A stretch of 64,000 bases of DNA from Panicum virgatum (GCF_016808335.1 NC_053153.1:13651033-13715032); one strand, 5' to 3'. Positions 1-12,657 are shown, counted from the first letter of the stretch. Translations and numbers: made by a program. Notes: a model not told the origin generated them from the letters alone.

Positions 1-1
1 T

Positions 2-2116
2 GTTGACCATCTCAGAGTTTTCGGTTGCCGGTGTTTTATGCTGAAGGAAGGAAATCTTGATAAGTTTGAGTCTCGATCGTCTGACGATATTTTTATCGGT
101 TATGCTTCTCATTCCAGAGCCTACCGTGTGTTGATTATTGATACTAACATCGTCAGAGAGACTTGTGAAGTCACTTTTGACGAGACTGCATCATGCAATG
201 CCTCTGTCTTTGAAGTTGCAGGAGATGATGAGCTCGGCACCTCCATCTTTGAAGATGAGGAGGAAGAAGCTGCGGAGGGTGATGCTAAGGCTACCACGCG
301 TGTTGTGGACCCAGCTGCCTCCGCCACGAGCTCGGACGATGATGACGGCCCCGACCCAACTACATCTACTTCCCGGGGGGCGATCGAGCAGGTGACTCAG
401 CCTTCACCAGCTGTATCTGAGGAGACACCAGTTTTGGTTGAGGAGGAGGCGACTTCGACAAGGGAAGCACCGCGACACATTCAGCGTCATCATCCACCTC
501 AACAAATGCTAGGTGACCTCAACGAGCGAGTCACACGGTCCAAGGTAACAAGTATCACTGTCTTTGCTCATTCAGTGTTTGTTGCCTCTTTCGAGCCCAA
601 AGATGTTGGACACGCACTTTCTTACTCCAATTGGGTCAATGCCATGCATGAGGAACTCGAAAATTTTGAAAGGAATCAGGTTTGGGTTTTGGTTGAGCCT
701 CCGCCTGCTTGTAACCCCATTGGAACCAAGTGGATTTTCAAGAACAAGCAAGGTGAAGATGGGTTGGTAGTGCGGAACAAGGCTCGACTTGTAGCCCAGG
801 GGTTTTGCCAAAAGGAAGGGATAGATTATGAGGAAACTTTTGCCCCGGTAGCACGCTTAGAAGCGATTCGAATTTTTCTTGCATTTGCTGCTTCCAAGAG
901 TTTTAAAGTTTTCCAAATGGATGTGAAATCTGCCTTCTTAAATGGTTTTATTGAAGAAGTTTATGTGAAACAACCCCCTGGTTTTGAAAATCCCAAGTTT
1001 CCAAACCGAGTTTACAAACTTCAGAAAGCTCTTTATGGTTTGAAATAGGCGCCTAGAGCTTGGTACGATAGGGTTAAAAATTTCTTACTTGCTCAAGGTT
1101 TTAAAATGGGATGTGTTGATAAAACTTTATTCCTCATGTGCTCTGGCTCTGACTTTTTGTTGCTTCAAATTTACGTGGATGATATCATCTTTGGTGGCTC
1201 TTCTCACGCTCTTGTTTCCAAGTTTTCTGAGCAGATGTCCAGGGAGTTCGAGATGGGCATGATGGGTGAGCTGCAGTTCTTCCTCGGGCTGCAGATCAAG
1301 CAAACTTCTCAGGGCACGCTCGTCCATCAAGCCAAGTACACCAAGGACTTGCTGCGGAAGTTCGACATGAGTGACTTGTGTCCTCAGCCGACTCCGATCA
1401 GCACATCGACGGCGCTTGATGCGGATTTGGAAGGCGAGGCGGTGGACCAGAAGGAGTACAGGAGCATGATCGGCTCCCTCCTGTACCTAACGGCGACGCG
1501 ACCGGACATTCAGTTCGGTGTCGGCCTCTGTGTGCGGTATCAGGCTTCGCCGCGCACCTCCCACAAGCAAGTGGTGAAACACATCTTCAGGTACCTTAAG
1601 TTCACTCCTGAATTCGGTCTTTGGTATTCTGCGGATTCATCTCTTAATTTAGTTGGTTTCTCGGATGCCGATTTTGGCGGGTGTCGGCTGGATCGCAAGT
1701 CGACTTCCGGCACTTGTCACTTTCTCGGTACATCGCTGGTTTCGTGGTCCTCTCGCAAGCAAGCTAGTGTAGCGCTCTCTTCCACAGAAGTCGAATACGT
1801 TGCCGCTGCCAGCTGCTGCTCTCAGATTCTTTGGATGAAACAAACCTTGCAGGATTATGGGTTGAGTTTTGGTAGGGTTCCCATCTTTGTAGACAACATG
1901 TCTTAAATTTGCATTGCAAAGAACCCAGTGCTCCACTCCAGAACCAAAAACATAGACATCATGTTCCACTTCCTGCGAGATAACCATGAGAGAGGCCACA
2001 TAGACATGATCCATGTACCATCCGAGAGGCAAACAACAGATATCTTTATCAAACCACTTGAGAATGAGACTTTTGCTCGCTTGCAAGGGGAGCGTGGGGT
2101 TTGTTACCCCTTTTAG
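2..2116 (+). pseudogene. copia pol 3' part (integrase C-end, RT, RNase H), two in-frame stops
   Basis: One frame runs from base 2 to the stop at 2114-2116. It begins at the integrase C-terminal end ([12 protein letters not shown]) and continues into an acidic linker. RT follows from about 600 to 1370, with [20 protein letters not shown] and the catalytic YVDD ([11 protein letters not shown] near 1175). RNase H follows, with GFSDADFGG near 1660 and the SSTEVEYVAA segment near 1780, and the protein ends GVCYPF. Two stops break the frame. TAG at 1046-1048 replaces a glutamine that the second copy in this window retains ([11 protein letters not shown]). TAA at 1904-1906 follows DNMS, where the second copy reads DNMSAISIAKN. 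It cannot give a full-length polyprotein. Confidence 0.9.
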
Positions 2117-3537
2117 TTGCTAGTTTTTCTTTGGTTAGCTTTGTAGGGCTTGATTCTTTTTCTTTTCGTTTTTCTAGGTTTGGTAGCTGCATTTTGCACT
2201 TGCATTGTACATTTCAGCATTTTTGCATTGCCTCACTTGCACTAGCATTCTTGTATACATTGCTATGACCTCCTAGTGCTTGCTAGTGTGAGTTTATAAA
2301 CGTGATCATGAATAGCTTGCTCCACTGTGCATCTGATATCCTCTGAGTTAAGCTATTTTGATTTAAAAATTCGAAAACATGGTCACCCTGTCTTGGCTAC
2401 TAGCATGTTAGGGCGTGTTGATATGCTTTGCTATCTTATTCATGCTAGTGTAGCTTCTTGATACTTAACTTGTTGCAATTCATCCTGGTTCAGCAATTCA
2501 TATTTGATATGATCTAAAATTAATAAAAATTGCTTGAATTGTGCTTGAAATGGAATGGAAAGATCTAGGTGGGATTGCTTGTCGCACTGATCGAGCTTTC
2601 GGGACGGCTCACTTTGTACTTGTGAGAACCCGGGCAAGGCTGTGCATGACTAAAACGAGTGTCTTAAGCTTCTGATTGCCTTTGGCATAGGCTTGCCCTC
2701 GTTGCTAAGTAAAGCATGATAACCTTTCAACCCCTGGCATTAATAATTGCTTGATATAATTTGATTGCATAATGGATGTTTGCAACATGCCTTGGTTGTT
2801 TTTGGCTAACCTGTATGAGTTTGATTAGCACTGATTTCCATTCCCTACTTGTTGGTGCTAGATCATGGGTGATGCTTTTATTTCTGCTAAACTGAACTTG
2901 CTAAGCTCTAGACATGATTTGATATACCCTGTTGAGCTAGATGCAGGTCTTGTTTATGGATGCACACGTGCTTGTGACTAAATGTTGCCCATATCCTTGT
3001 ATTTCTAAATGCTTTCACTTACACTTCCTGCATTGCATTCATTGCATAGCATACCTTCAGGGGAGTCTCACTTTCAGGGGGAGTTTTAGATCTGTTCAGT
3101 CTTGATGTGTGCATGTGCCAACAAGGGGGGAGAAGTTTAGTGATCGAACAAGGGGGAGAATTGAGAGTTTCACAAACTTGTTGTGCACAGGGCTTTGAGA
3201 GTGCATACATGTGGTGAGAGTTGCACTGGTAAGGGGGAAATGCATTTCAGTGGGAGTTTCTGCTTTGTTTAGCTCCTGGTTTTCTCTTTGCTTTTGGCAT
3301 GACTATGTTGAGCCCTGCCTCTATCTTTGAGGAGTCATGTTTGTGTTTGATCGATTGCGTCGAGCCATTGCCCTTGTCTTAGGGAATCGATTTTTGCTTG
3401 GTCAAGTGACTTGTTCTTGATTCTTTCGAGCTTTTGTCACTTGTTCAAGTTCTTCATCTTCTTTGTTCTTCTCGGTTTTTGCTTCTCTCTTAGTTCGTTT
3501 TTTGGTTCGATTGTGGTGTGTTGATAATGCACTCATC
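2117..3537 (+). other. long 3' untranslated region of copia element
   Basis: There is no credible reading frame between the end of pol and the polypurine tract. The segment is T-rich and carries several purine tracts resembling the PPT (near 3122, 3150 and 3232, core AAGGGGGAGAA), a pattern common in SIRE elements. The homologous stretch in the second copy is 19138-20539 on the other strand. Confidence 0.7.
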
Positions 3538-3555
3538 AAGGGGGAGATTGAGGAA
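3538..3555 (+). promoter_or_regulatory. polypurine tract of copia element
   Basis: The run AAGGGGGAGATTGAGGAA lies directly against the LTR start (TGTGGAG). It is the expected plus-strand primer site. A near-identical tract lies at the inner edge of the 3' LTR of the second copy (reverse strand, just after 19137). Confidence 0.7.
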
Positions 3556-4260
3556 TGTGGAGTACTCACTCCTGGTTGTGATGAGTGAATTGTCAACCGT
3601 GCGGTATGATCGTGTGCTTGGTCTTTGGTTGCAGGTACACGGACGTCGAGTGTCGACGGAGAGCTGCCGTGGAGGTGCTGTGGTCGATGGACCGTGCGGT
3701 GGACGGCGGTGAAGGGCAGCCGGGACCGGAGCTCGGGCCGGGCAGCAGCTGTGGCATCCACTCCTGGATTGAGGGCGCAAGCACCGACGGAAGGCGGGTT
3801 TTCTGGTTTGCGCCACAAAACTAATCTGGCGGACGGCGGTTGAAGACGCCAAATCGTGGAGGCACGGGCGTCGGTCTCGGGACTGACGGTGGAACGGGCG
3901 TCGACGGCGTCTAGGGCCTCGCTGCGGGCGAGGAGGTGACGGGAGTCGGGCGGCGTCTAGGGCCGTCAGGAGGCCGAGACGGGAACGACGTCCAGGGCCA
4001 CGGCGTGGATGCGGGAATCTTCCCGCGCGTGGAGTTTTAGCGGTTTTCTCAAACCGGCCACCTACCCGGGTTTCGCGGACCCTCCAAAACCGCGGACCGG
4101 ATCTTCATCTACATGGCGGCATCGCGGAGAAGACTTAGATTCGAAGAAAGAACATCGGCCGTCGGATGAGATCATGTAGATATTTCCGGTTTAGCCCCTA
4201 CGGGCGTTTTAGTCTCTAGTTTAAGTCTAAGGATATTTTGGACCCCTGCGTGGGCACCAT

Positions 4261-4262
<2 letters not shown>

Positions 4263-4292
<30 letters not shown>
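4263..4292. repeat. (CT)n microsatellite just after LTR TATA box
   Basis: A run of CT dinucleotides begins within 10 bp of the TATA-like motif of the LTR, so it would sit at or near the LTR transcription start. Confidence 0.8.
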
Positions 4293-4869
4293 TTTGGCTG
4301 GCTCCCTGACCGCAATACCCCTCTCTCCCAGGCGCCCCTCCCCTCTGTCTCCTCTTCCTTCCTCCTCCCTTCTCCTCTCTAGGGATTGAGGTTTTAGCCA
4401 TGGGTTTTTGAGACTTTGTATTGAAATTGATCGGGAAAGGAGGCCCTAACCTCCTTGTGCCCTCCGGGCTTTTGAATTTGCATCAATTTCATACTTTGTG
4501 GCCTCCATGAGATGAGTTTTGATTCTCCACGTTTTGTTCTTTGTGCATGAGATTGAGGGAGATTTCTAGATGATTTTGTGACTCCTTGGGGTGCTTCTAA
4601 TCCATCTATCCTAGTGCTAAAATCCCTGGAATCACGAGCCCCTTCAATTGGAGATTTTCGCGTTCTTGAGAAAACCCCGTTCTTGCTCGGTATTTCTTCG
4701 ATTCCTCCTTTCTCATGGAGTGATTCTTCAATTCCTTCGGTGGACTTGTTCACAAGGTCATTGTGATCGTGCCTGCAAAATTTGATGGGTTTTGAACCTC
4801 GTTTGATCATCCGATCATCAATTTCTCAAACCGAAAATCGAGCAGTTTTTCTCGGGCAGAATTTTTCCT

Positions 4870-5350
4870 TATCACCGGTTGAACCGGCGTTCGCCAATGA
4901 TCAACCGGTGATCAGGGTTTTCTTAGCGTGATAGGGTTTCTTGCGTGTGCACCGGTTGATTTCTTGAATCTTCGCTTTTCACTGCGTCAGATCAACCGGT
5001 GCTAATGTTTTTGCATACACCGGTGCATTGAGCTTCTGTCTTTTGATCGTCGGATCAACCGATGCTTGTTGTGTCGTTTTGGGGTCTCTCTGGACAACTG
5101 CACCGGCGATGGGGTTTGATTTCGTCAGATCAACCGGTGCTCTCTGAGTTCGTTTGTGTGTCTCTCTGGACAACTGCACCGACGTTTGTTTAGATTTTGT
5201 CGGATCATCCGGTGATACTACACCGGTTGAACCGACACTGTTCAAACCTATATGTCGGATCAACCGGTGCTTGTCTATCTCGTGCTGCAGGCTCTGTATC
5301 ATTGGTTAAAACGACATACTCAAGTCTATGTACGTCGGATCAACCGGTGA
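4870..5350 (+). repeat. dispersed ACCGGT motif cluster inside LTR
   Basis: About 480 bp of the LTR is built of degenerate short units read as GGATCAACCGGTGC or, inverted, CACCGGTTGAACCG. The palindromic core ACCGGT occurs at least nine times. A longer unit CTCTCTGGACAACTGCACCG occurs at 5086 and again at 5162. The units are irregularly spaced and are not a simple tandem array. Confidence 0.8.
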
Positions 5351-5577
5351 TATATATCGTGCTTAATCTTGTGTTGTTCTTCACGTTTGCTTCCGCGTTT
5401 ATTCTCGTTTGTTCCTAGGGTTGTTTGGTGTTGGTGTAGCTCCTCTATAGCTATTCCATACTTCACCTAGGAATTCAGGGTTGGGTGCGCACTTGGGATC
5501 ATAGGCCGAACTTTCGCTTGTGAAAGTTTTTAATCGGCTCCCATTCACCCCCCTCTGGTCGTCTTTTCAGTCCCTCA

Positions 5578-7139
5578 CTACTACATATGTATGTATCGTA
5601 CGGTTTATCTACAAATGAAAAGGCATTGTTTCCACATCAGAGCTCCATTATTGAGGCAAGGCCACTATAAACATCATGCGGAGTCTTGCCACTTTTTCCA
5701 TGGAGAACGACAGCCGTTTTGTCAACAAGCTGCTAGCAAATGCAAGTTAAACGCCGCCGGCCCCTCTAAACGCAAGCAAAAACATCGCTTTCCTAGCTGA
5801 TGGTGCCTCCCATCTTGTAGCTGCTCGGTGCGCGTGAATACACTAATCTAATCCCCCTAGCAATTTTTTTAACCTAAGGCACGCACTGGGCCCGATTAGT
5901 TTTTCATCAGCAGATCAAGAACTTTTTTTAATCTAACGTGTCGTGTAGCCGTACGTGTAGGCCAGAGGTGCAGTGTAACATCACGTGCTGTTTACCTAGA
6001 TTTGCGTGCCCTGTGCAAAATGCGGCCGTCAAGAAAAGAACCCAGCTTCAGATACACGCATGCACAACACGAAGAACACACTCTTCCGATAGATAAGAGT
6101 TTGTGTGGCCTTCAAACTGTATGCTACCCGTACATATGTGTATTTTCTCTTGATACTAAGATATATTATCGCTTTATTTTCTAGAGTTTGTGTGGCTGTC
6201 ACCATGTCCAAGTCTCGTGGAGATACGATCACAAGAGTTTGGAGGAGGAAATCCAGCTGAAAATTACTTGCTGGCGCCCGGCCGTAATAATTAAGCCCGG
6301 CCCGTAACTTGCAGGTAACTGTTTCTGTTAATAGTTTAGAGTTAGCGGCGGTTCCAGTTCGTTGTCCTTTCCCTCTTCCCTTCACTTCACAATGCAAGTT
6401 CACATAGCTAAAAGACTAATAAAGATAAACAATATCTACACAATGCCAACGCAGCAGGTTGGACATATTGGAGTACACAATGTAGCAAGCTATCTAACTG
6501 GCCCCGTACTACACTATGATTAACTATATATACGTTTGGTTACGTGTACCATATGGTTCATATACGTAATGATTCAAGATATGATATATATGGATGGTGA
6601 TCCTCATATTTGACTGGGTAAACCGTACCAACTAATAATTCAGGATGAAACACTTCACTTCGACATAATTTTCTACTATAAGTGATGAACCATATTGTTC
6701 AAACAAAATTGGTTGAGCCGCACCATCAAGAATCATCCAAACATGCACCAGTTGCTACATTTTGAAGAAACAAGATGTTTCTTAAGCAGTGTTCTCTCTG
6801 TTTTGAAGAAGCAAGATTTTTTAATGTGCTTTTGGTCTTGTTTGGGTATACATATTAATCGGCCCAACAACGACGACAGTACACTGTTGTTGGGCTGACC
6901 TGAGTATAAGTTGGTGGGCTGATTTGATGGGATATTGGAACCCACGTTCAGCCCAAAATGACCAGCTGGCGGTTGAACATGGATTTCTTTGAATGTTTTA
7001 AAATTAGTCTAGAGCCTAGTGTACTGTCTTCAATACATACATGTAACAACATCCATATTCTAGAAGCATCATCTAGCAAAGCCTTTCTCTTTACTTTTTG
7101 AAAAGAAAAATCATGAAACGGCCACCCCTGTTTAATTTG
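5578..7139. other. intergenic, no gene seen
   Basis: No coding or RNA gene is supported. Two small structures are visible. A 14-bp direct repeat (AGAGTTTGTGTGGC) lies at 6096-6109 and 6183-6196. A short hairpin has GCCCAACAAC/GTTGTTGGGC arms at 6862-6895. The stretch around 5985-6030 resembles 28247-28303. Confidence 0.6.
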
Positions 7140-7830
7140 CCGTCATAGCTCTGCTTCAGCCTTGGACTTCCCCGTTCTTTGTCACAAGAGAGTAGGCGGC
7201 TCTGGAGGGCGGCTGATTCCTCCGTTATCCTTTGGTTAGTTCTGTTCAGTTCCCAAAAAAAATTTAATGCTACAGTAACTTCGAACGTTTGACCTCTAAT
7301 TAGATGTATTAAATGTGGATAACTGACAAAATCAATTCCATAACCCCTGGTGAAATCGCGAGACGAATCTAATGAACCTAATTATGCAATAATTAGACAA
7401 TGTTGTGCTACTGTAAACAACCTCTAATGATGTATTAATTAGACTTAATAGATTCATCTCGCGATTCCCCGTCCATCTGTGTAATTAGTTTTATAATTAG
7501 TTATATTTAATACTCGTAATTAGTGTTGGAAAAGGGACAAAAAAATTTTGCCCAAAACATTTTGGTAACTAAACGCGCACTAACACTTTTAATAGCATTT
7601 GGTTTTTGTCATCTGTTCAGCTTCTGTGGGCAGATAGTGCAGTTCCCCATCTGAATCAGGTTTGCAATTTTTGCAATGCAGATTGCCGACTGACTCGTGT
7701 GCCTGTTCAGGTTCTGAATCTGTGTCATAAAAGAAGGGTTCTGAATCTGGAAGTGATGGACAGAAGCAGGATATGGACTGGCTGGTTCAGGATATCGTTC
7801 TATACTGATTGATTTGTGGTGTCGGCTGCT
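7140..7830 (+). pseudogene. partial broken copy of TTN5/ARL2 GTPase gene
   Basis: Two pieces match the intact gene at 55752-59085. At 7148-7178 the sequence resembles its 5' leader (GCTCTGCTT...CCTTGGACT..CCCC). At 7711-7808 it matches the last exon. There an AG acceptor is followed by GTTCTGAATCTG, then that block is repeated after about 15 bp and continues into codons for [11 protein letters not shown]. Middle codons are lost, and a later frame reads DWLVQDI and ends in TGA at 7806-7808. The bases before 7711 resemble the last intron, so this is a DNA-level copy and not a processed one. A MITE sits between the two pieces. It is clearly non-functional. The 5' leader match is the weaker of the two. 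Confidence 0.7.
7236..7583. mobile_element. Tourist-like MITE inside TTN5 remnant
   Basis: About 350 bp of AT-rich sequence has imperfect terminal inverted repeats (left GTTCAGTTCCCAAAA, right TTTGGTAACTAAAC) and internal GCGAGACGAATCTAATGA / TCTCGCGATT blocks typical of grass Tourist-type MITEs. The TSD is uncertain. TTA on the left against TAA on the right is only approximate. Two diverged relatives lie at 50964-51297 and 53296-53630. Confidence 0.65.
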
Positions 7831-8642
7831 TGTTTCGTGAGTCTGTCTATCGTCGTCAGAAACTCAGAATTTAAAAGTTTCAGCTGGCATATAGTTTTTT
7901 CATGCTTGAGGTTCCAAACTTGCAATTGATCAGAATGTAAAAAATAGTCAGCTAGCATTTCTAGAATGGCTTGTTCAGTTCCCGTTGCCAAAGAATAGAG
8001 TAGTAAAAGAATCTAGTGAGTGTAAAGAATATCTGTTCAGTTTGGTGTCTGCCTTTGTGCTTTCTCGATTGGTTTGCTTAGCACTAACTGTAATCAATAG
8101 TCTAGGTACACTCATAGAATAAAAATAATAGTCAATGTTCCCATCATGGAGATTGAGGTGTCTACTGATGACGATGTCATGGTTTCAATAATAAACGCCC
8201 ACTGGGCGCGTTTAGTATATGTCAATTATAGACATAGCACTTTCAGAATTGATCCAGGCTCAAGTTTGCCAGATAAAGATGTGTTCACTCAACTAGCCTA
8301 TGTCTCCGATTAAACTAATGTATCCTAACACCAATCATGCTTCCCTTAACCTTGTGCATTAACCTTTGATTGATTGCGAGATCGTCATACCTTAATCGTG
8401 TTCCTGGTCATCCCTCTATCATTCGTAATCATGCTTGCGTATGTATTCCATGACGACATAGACGAAATAAAACAGGGGTGCACAGATGCATTTACTGTAT
8501 GTGCTTGTCGTATGGACTACTGTTTGCCCACAGTTACAATTTTGTTCTTTTTAGAATTGCTGCAAAACTGTTAAACTGGTGGAGGGCCATACTATAGTAG
8601 AAAAAGAAAGGTACAACTCCAGCTCATTACAGCACACATATG
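7831..8642. other. intergenic, no gene seen
   Basis: AT-rich DNA without a supported gene. The first part may be the remainder of the TTN5-like copy (3' untranslated or flanking sequence), but I see no convincing match. Confidence 0.5.
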
Positions 8643-9198
8643 CACTACCGGGAAATGGTACTTTACCGTGTGCCCACGTATTTGCCGTGTGCATTATATC
8701 GGGCACACGGCAAAGAGCCCCTTTGTTGTGAGCCGGAAAGAAAACACGTGGCAACAAAAAATCACTCGGCAAACTCACCAATTCGCGGTGTGCCAACACG
8801 AGGCACACGGCAAGCACTCGATTTTGCCGTGTGCCGAACCTATAGCACACGGCGAAGCTTAAGCACGTGCGTGGCACATGCTTCTGCCGTCAGGCCGAGG
8901 GATGGCGCCTGACGGACGTCAATGTCTGCAAGCCGGCGCCGTCTATCCCGCGCCATCACCGTCCCTGCCCTTTGTCCCCACCGTCTGATGCTTTTTTTTT
9001 GTATGCCAGGTTAAACACAGGGCAAAGATCTTTGCCGTATGCCCGATAAAAAGCTCACGGCGAAGCCGGCCTTGCCGTCGCTACTGTTCGCCGTGGGAAG
9101 TTCGCCGTGAGCCGCGCACGACAAATACCTTTGCCGTGCGTTTTTGGGCCTTCGCCGTGTGCTTGAGGCACACGGCAAATGAGCCGAATCCAGTAGTG
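8643..9198. mobile_element. non-autonomous CACTA element, TSD ATG
   Basis: It starts CACTACCGGG and ends CCAGTAGTG, giving inverted CACTAC termini, and is flanked on both sides by ATG (8640-8642 and 9199-9201). It is filled with copies, in both directions, of the subterminal motif TTTGCCGTGTGC / GCACACGGCAAA. At 556 bp it has no transposase. Confidence 0.85.
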
Positions 9199-9219
9199 AT
9201 GCATATGTTTATTGTTATT

Positions 9220-10322
9220 CACTACAGGAAACGACTAGTTTGCCATGTGCCCACACTTTTGTCGTGTGCAAAACCACGGGCACATAACAAAGAGCTGATT
9301 TACCAAGTGCAATAAAAATACATACACTCTGGAAATAGCTTATTTGTCGTGTGTTTATTTTTTTACACTCGGCAAATAGTTTATTTACCGAGTGTTTTCT
9401 TTTCTACACTCGGCAAAGAAAGAAAAAAATAAAACATTTTGCCGTGTGTCAGATTTGGACACACGACAAAGTTCTCCCCCCATTCGGATAAGACCAGCCA
9501 CCCGCTCCCGCACTCTCTCTCTCTCACCCTCCCTCACTCTCTCTGTTTCTCTCCATTATCTCTCTCCCTCCCTCACTCTCTCTCTCTCCATTATCTCCCT
9601 CCCTCCATCACCTCTCTCCCTTCCTCACTTAATGGCCGGCCCAGGCGGCGACCACCAGCGCCGGCGGGCCCCGGCGGCGGCGCGGCCTCAAGCATCAGCT
9701 TGCGGGGGCCACCAGTGGCGGCGGTGGCGCGGGCGGATCCAGCCCCATCGCAGGCAGATCCGTCCCCGGTGGGCGACGACGCGGGCAGATCCGTGCCCGG
9801 CAAGGGCGGATCCGTCCCCGGCGGGCGGCCCCAGCGGGCAGCGGCGCGGGTGACCCTGGCGAGGCTGGATCCGGCGGCGGCCTCCACCCTCCCTCCATGG
9901 CCATGGCGAGCAGCAGATCGTAGCGGCGCGGGTGAATCTGGCGGTGGCATGCATGCATCCTCCCCTCCCCCATGGCCACGACAAGCGGCAGATCCCTACG
10001 GAGCTGGCGGCCTTAGAGCAGCGGCGACGGCGCGGCTACGACCTTCCTTTGACGGTCCGCGGGCGGCGCAACGGGGTGTGGCCGGAGCTACTGCATGGCG
10101 GTGGCGGTGACAATTTTTTTATTTTGAAATTTTTTGCTCAGTTTGACACACGGCAAACTCTTTGCCAAGTATTCAAAGAATGACCCACGGCAAAGACCTT
10201 CTTTGCCTATGCCTACCGTGTGCTGTTTGCCGTGTGCACCACACGACAAACACTTTGCCGTGTGTATAAGTGCCTTTACCGTGCGCCTCTGGCACACGAC
10301 AAAGGTAGGGATTCTGGTAGTG
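9220..10322. mobile_element. non-autonomous CACTA element, TSD ATT, GC-rich core
   Basis: It starts CACTACAGG, ends CTGGTAGTG and is flanked by ATT (9217-9219 and 10323-10325). It uses the same TTTGCCGTGTGC subterminal motif as the element 21 bp to its left. The centre (about 9480-10110) is different: a CT-rich tract like a plant 5' leader, an ATG near 9632, and about 480 bp of very GC-rich sequence with internal near-repeats. This core may be captured host DNA. The best frame from that ATG is only about 70 codons and shows no domain. Confidence 0.85.
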
Positions 10323-11631
<1,309 letters not shown>

Positions 11632-11805
11632 TAGAGATCGACATTTTTGTGTTTCCTCTCTAATGTTTTGGATATATACAATATTTTGTTAAATCCCCCT
11701 TTTTCCAATTTTAATTTCATAGAGGTGCCACTACATGCATTATTTGTCTTTAAATCTATGTAGATAGAGTAGGGACATTCCACTTGTCCTCAAGCTTCAT
11801 ATATA

Positions 11806-12502
11806 AGGGATGAAAGCGGTCGGAAATGATCGGTAAAAGGTATCACCACTTTCGCTTCCACATTTTTCATCAAAAACAAAAACGATATGATATTATCGGA
11901 AATGAAAACGGCATCGGTGTCACGGTAATTTCGGAAATGAAAATATGCGATTGAGACAACATCGATAATGATCGAAACCTATCGAAATAATATTTTGAAA
12001 AATGATAAATATGTCAAATTATAGAGCACAACTCTAACCATATGACTTGACGCATTACGTACACAAATACTGATGGTTAAGATATTAGTCCAAATATCCA
12101 TCCCTCCATGACATGTATCTCATTTCATAATCCCATCATCCAAGAAATTAATCATAGTACTATAAATTCAGGTTGCTAGGTTGTGATTCAAGGGTTAGAA
12201 CAAAAGAGTCATGCCTCTCTACAAATATAGATATGATATTGTAAAACTATAGATAGCAGGGTGCTGGTATTGTACGTGAATACGGTATTTCTATCAGTAA
12301 AATATGGTAGAATACTTCGAAAATATGATAATTCTAGAAAACGATCGGAGGATGCTCAAATCATTTTCGTTTTCACTTTCATATTATTTTACCATTTTTG
12401 TTTTTGGTTTTTTGATAATCATTTTCATTTAACCTTAAAAGTCGATAAAATCTCAAAAATGATTCTCGAAAATCAAAACTTACCATTTTCATTTTCATCC
12501 CT
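11806..12502. mobile_element. TIR element with AGGGATGAAA ends
   Basis: The left end AGGGATGAAAGCGG and right end CATTTTCATTTTCATCCCT form an inverted pair. The interior repeats TCGGAAATGA / TTTCGAAAA-like words in both directions. It resembles an abundant non-autonomous grass DNA transposon, probably hAT-like. Flanks are both TATA-rich, so a TSD cannot be fixed. Confidence 0.5.
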
Positions 12503-12657
12503 ATATAAGACAATTTCAAAGAGCACAGTCATTTATTATGTCCTATTGACTAAAATCGGGTGGAAGGCCTATCTAATTTTCAGATGCTATGCATTTTTGT
12601 TACTTTAGGTCACTTCCTTGAACCATTGATTTTAGGGGAAGGATGAACAAACATAAC

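Larger units (their letters stand above)
1..5577 (+). mobile_element. SIRE-lineage Ty1/copia retrotransposon, 5' part outside window
   Basis: The element enters the window inside pol and runs through RT, RNase H, a long 3' untranslated region, a polypurine tract and a full 3' LTR. Domain order (integrase before RT) is that of Ty1/copia. The long LTR, the RT sequence and the purine-rich 3' region fit the SIRE/Maximus lineage. It is the same family as the minus-strand element at 17468-28202. The 5' LTR, gag and protease lie upstream of the window, so the target duplication cannot be tested. Confidence 0.88.
3556..5577 (+). repeat. 3' LTR of SIRE copia element
   Basis: The LTR starts TGTGGAG after the PPT and ends ...GTCCCTCA. 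It has a TATA-like CCATAAATACC at about 4257-4267 followed at once by a CT microsatellite. The first part and the last 60 bp match the LTRs at 17468-19137 and 26566-28202, but the middle differs greatly. The 4870-5350 part is a cluster of short ACCGGT-containing motifs. I set the start from the PPT position. An alternative start at 3577 would leave 21 bp between PPT and LTR. Confidence 0.75.

Noticed and set aside
7606..7812. 68-codon frame considered as a small gene
   Set aside because: It is a chance frame through the TTN5 last-exon remnant. The conserved DWLVQDI codons are in another frame.
8643..10322. Regularly repeated TTTGCCGTGTGC words, considered as a CRISPR-like or tandem array
   Set aside because: The repeats occur in both directions with irregular spacing inside elements with CACTA termini and TSDs. 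They are CACTA subterminal repeats.
12261..12608. 115-codon Phe/Tyr-rich frame considered as a membrane protein
   Set aside because: The AT-rich sequence crosses the right end of the TIR element at 12502. The composition explains the hydrophobic residues.
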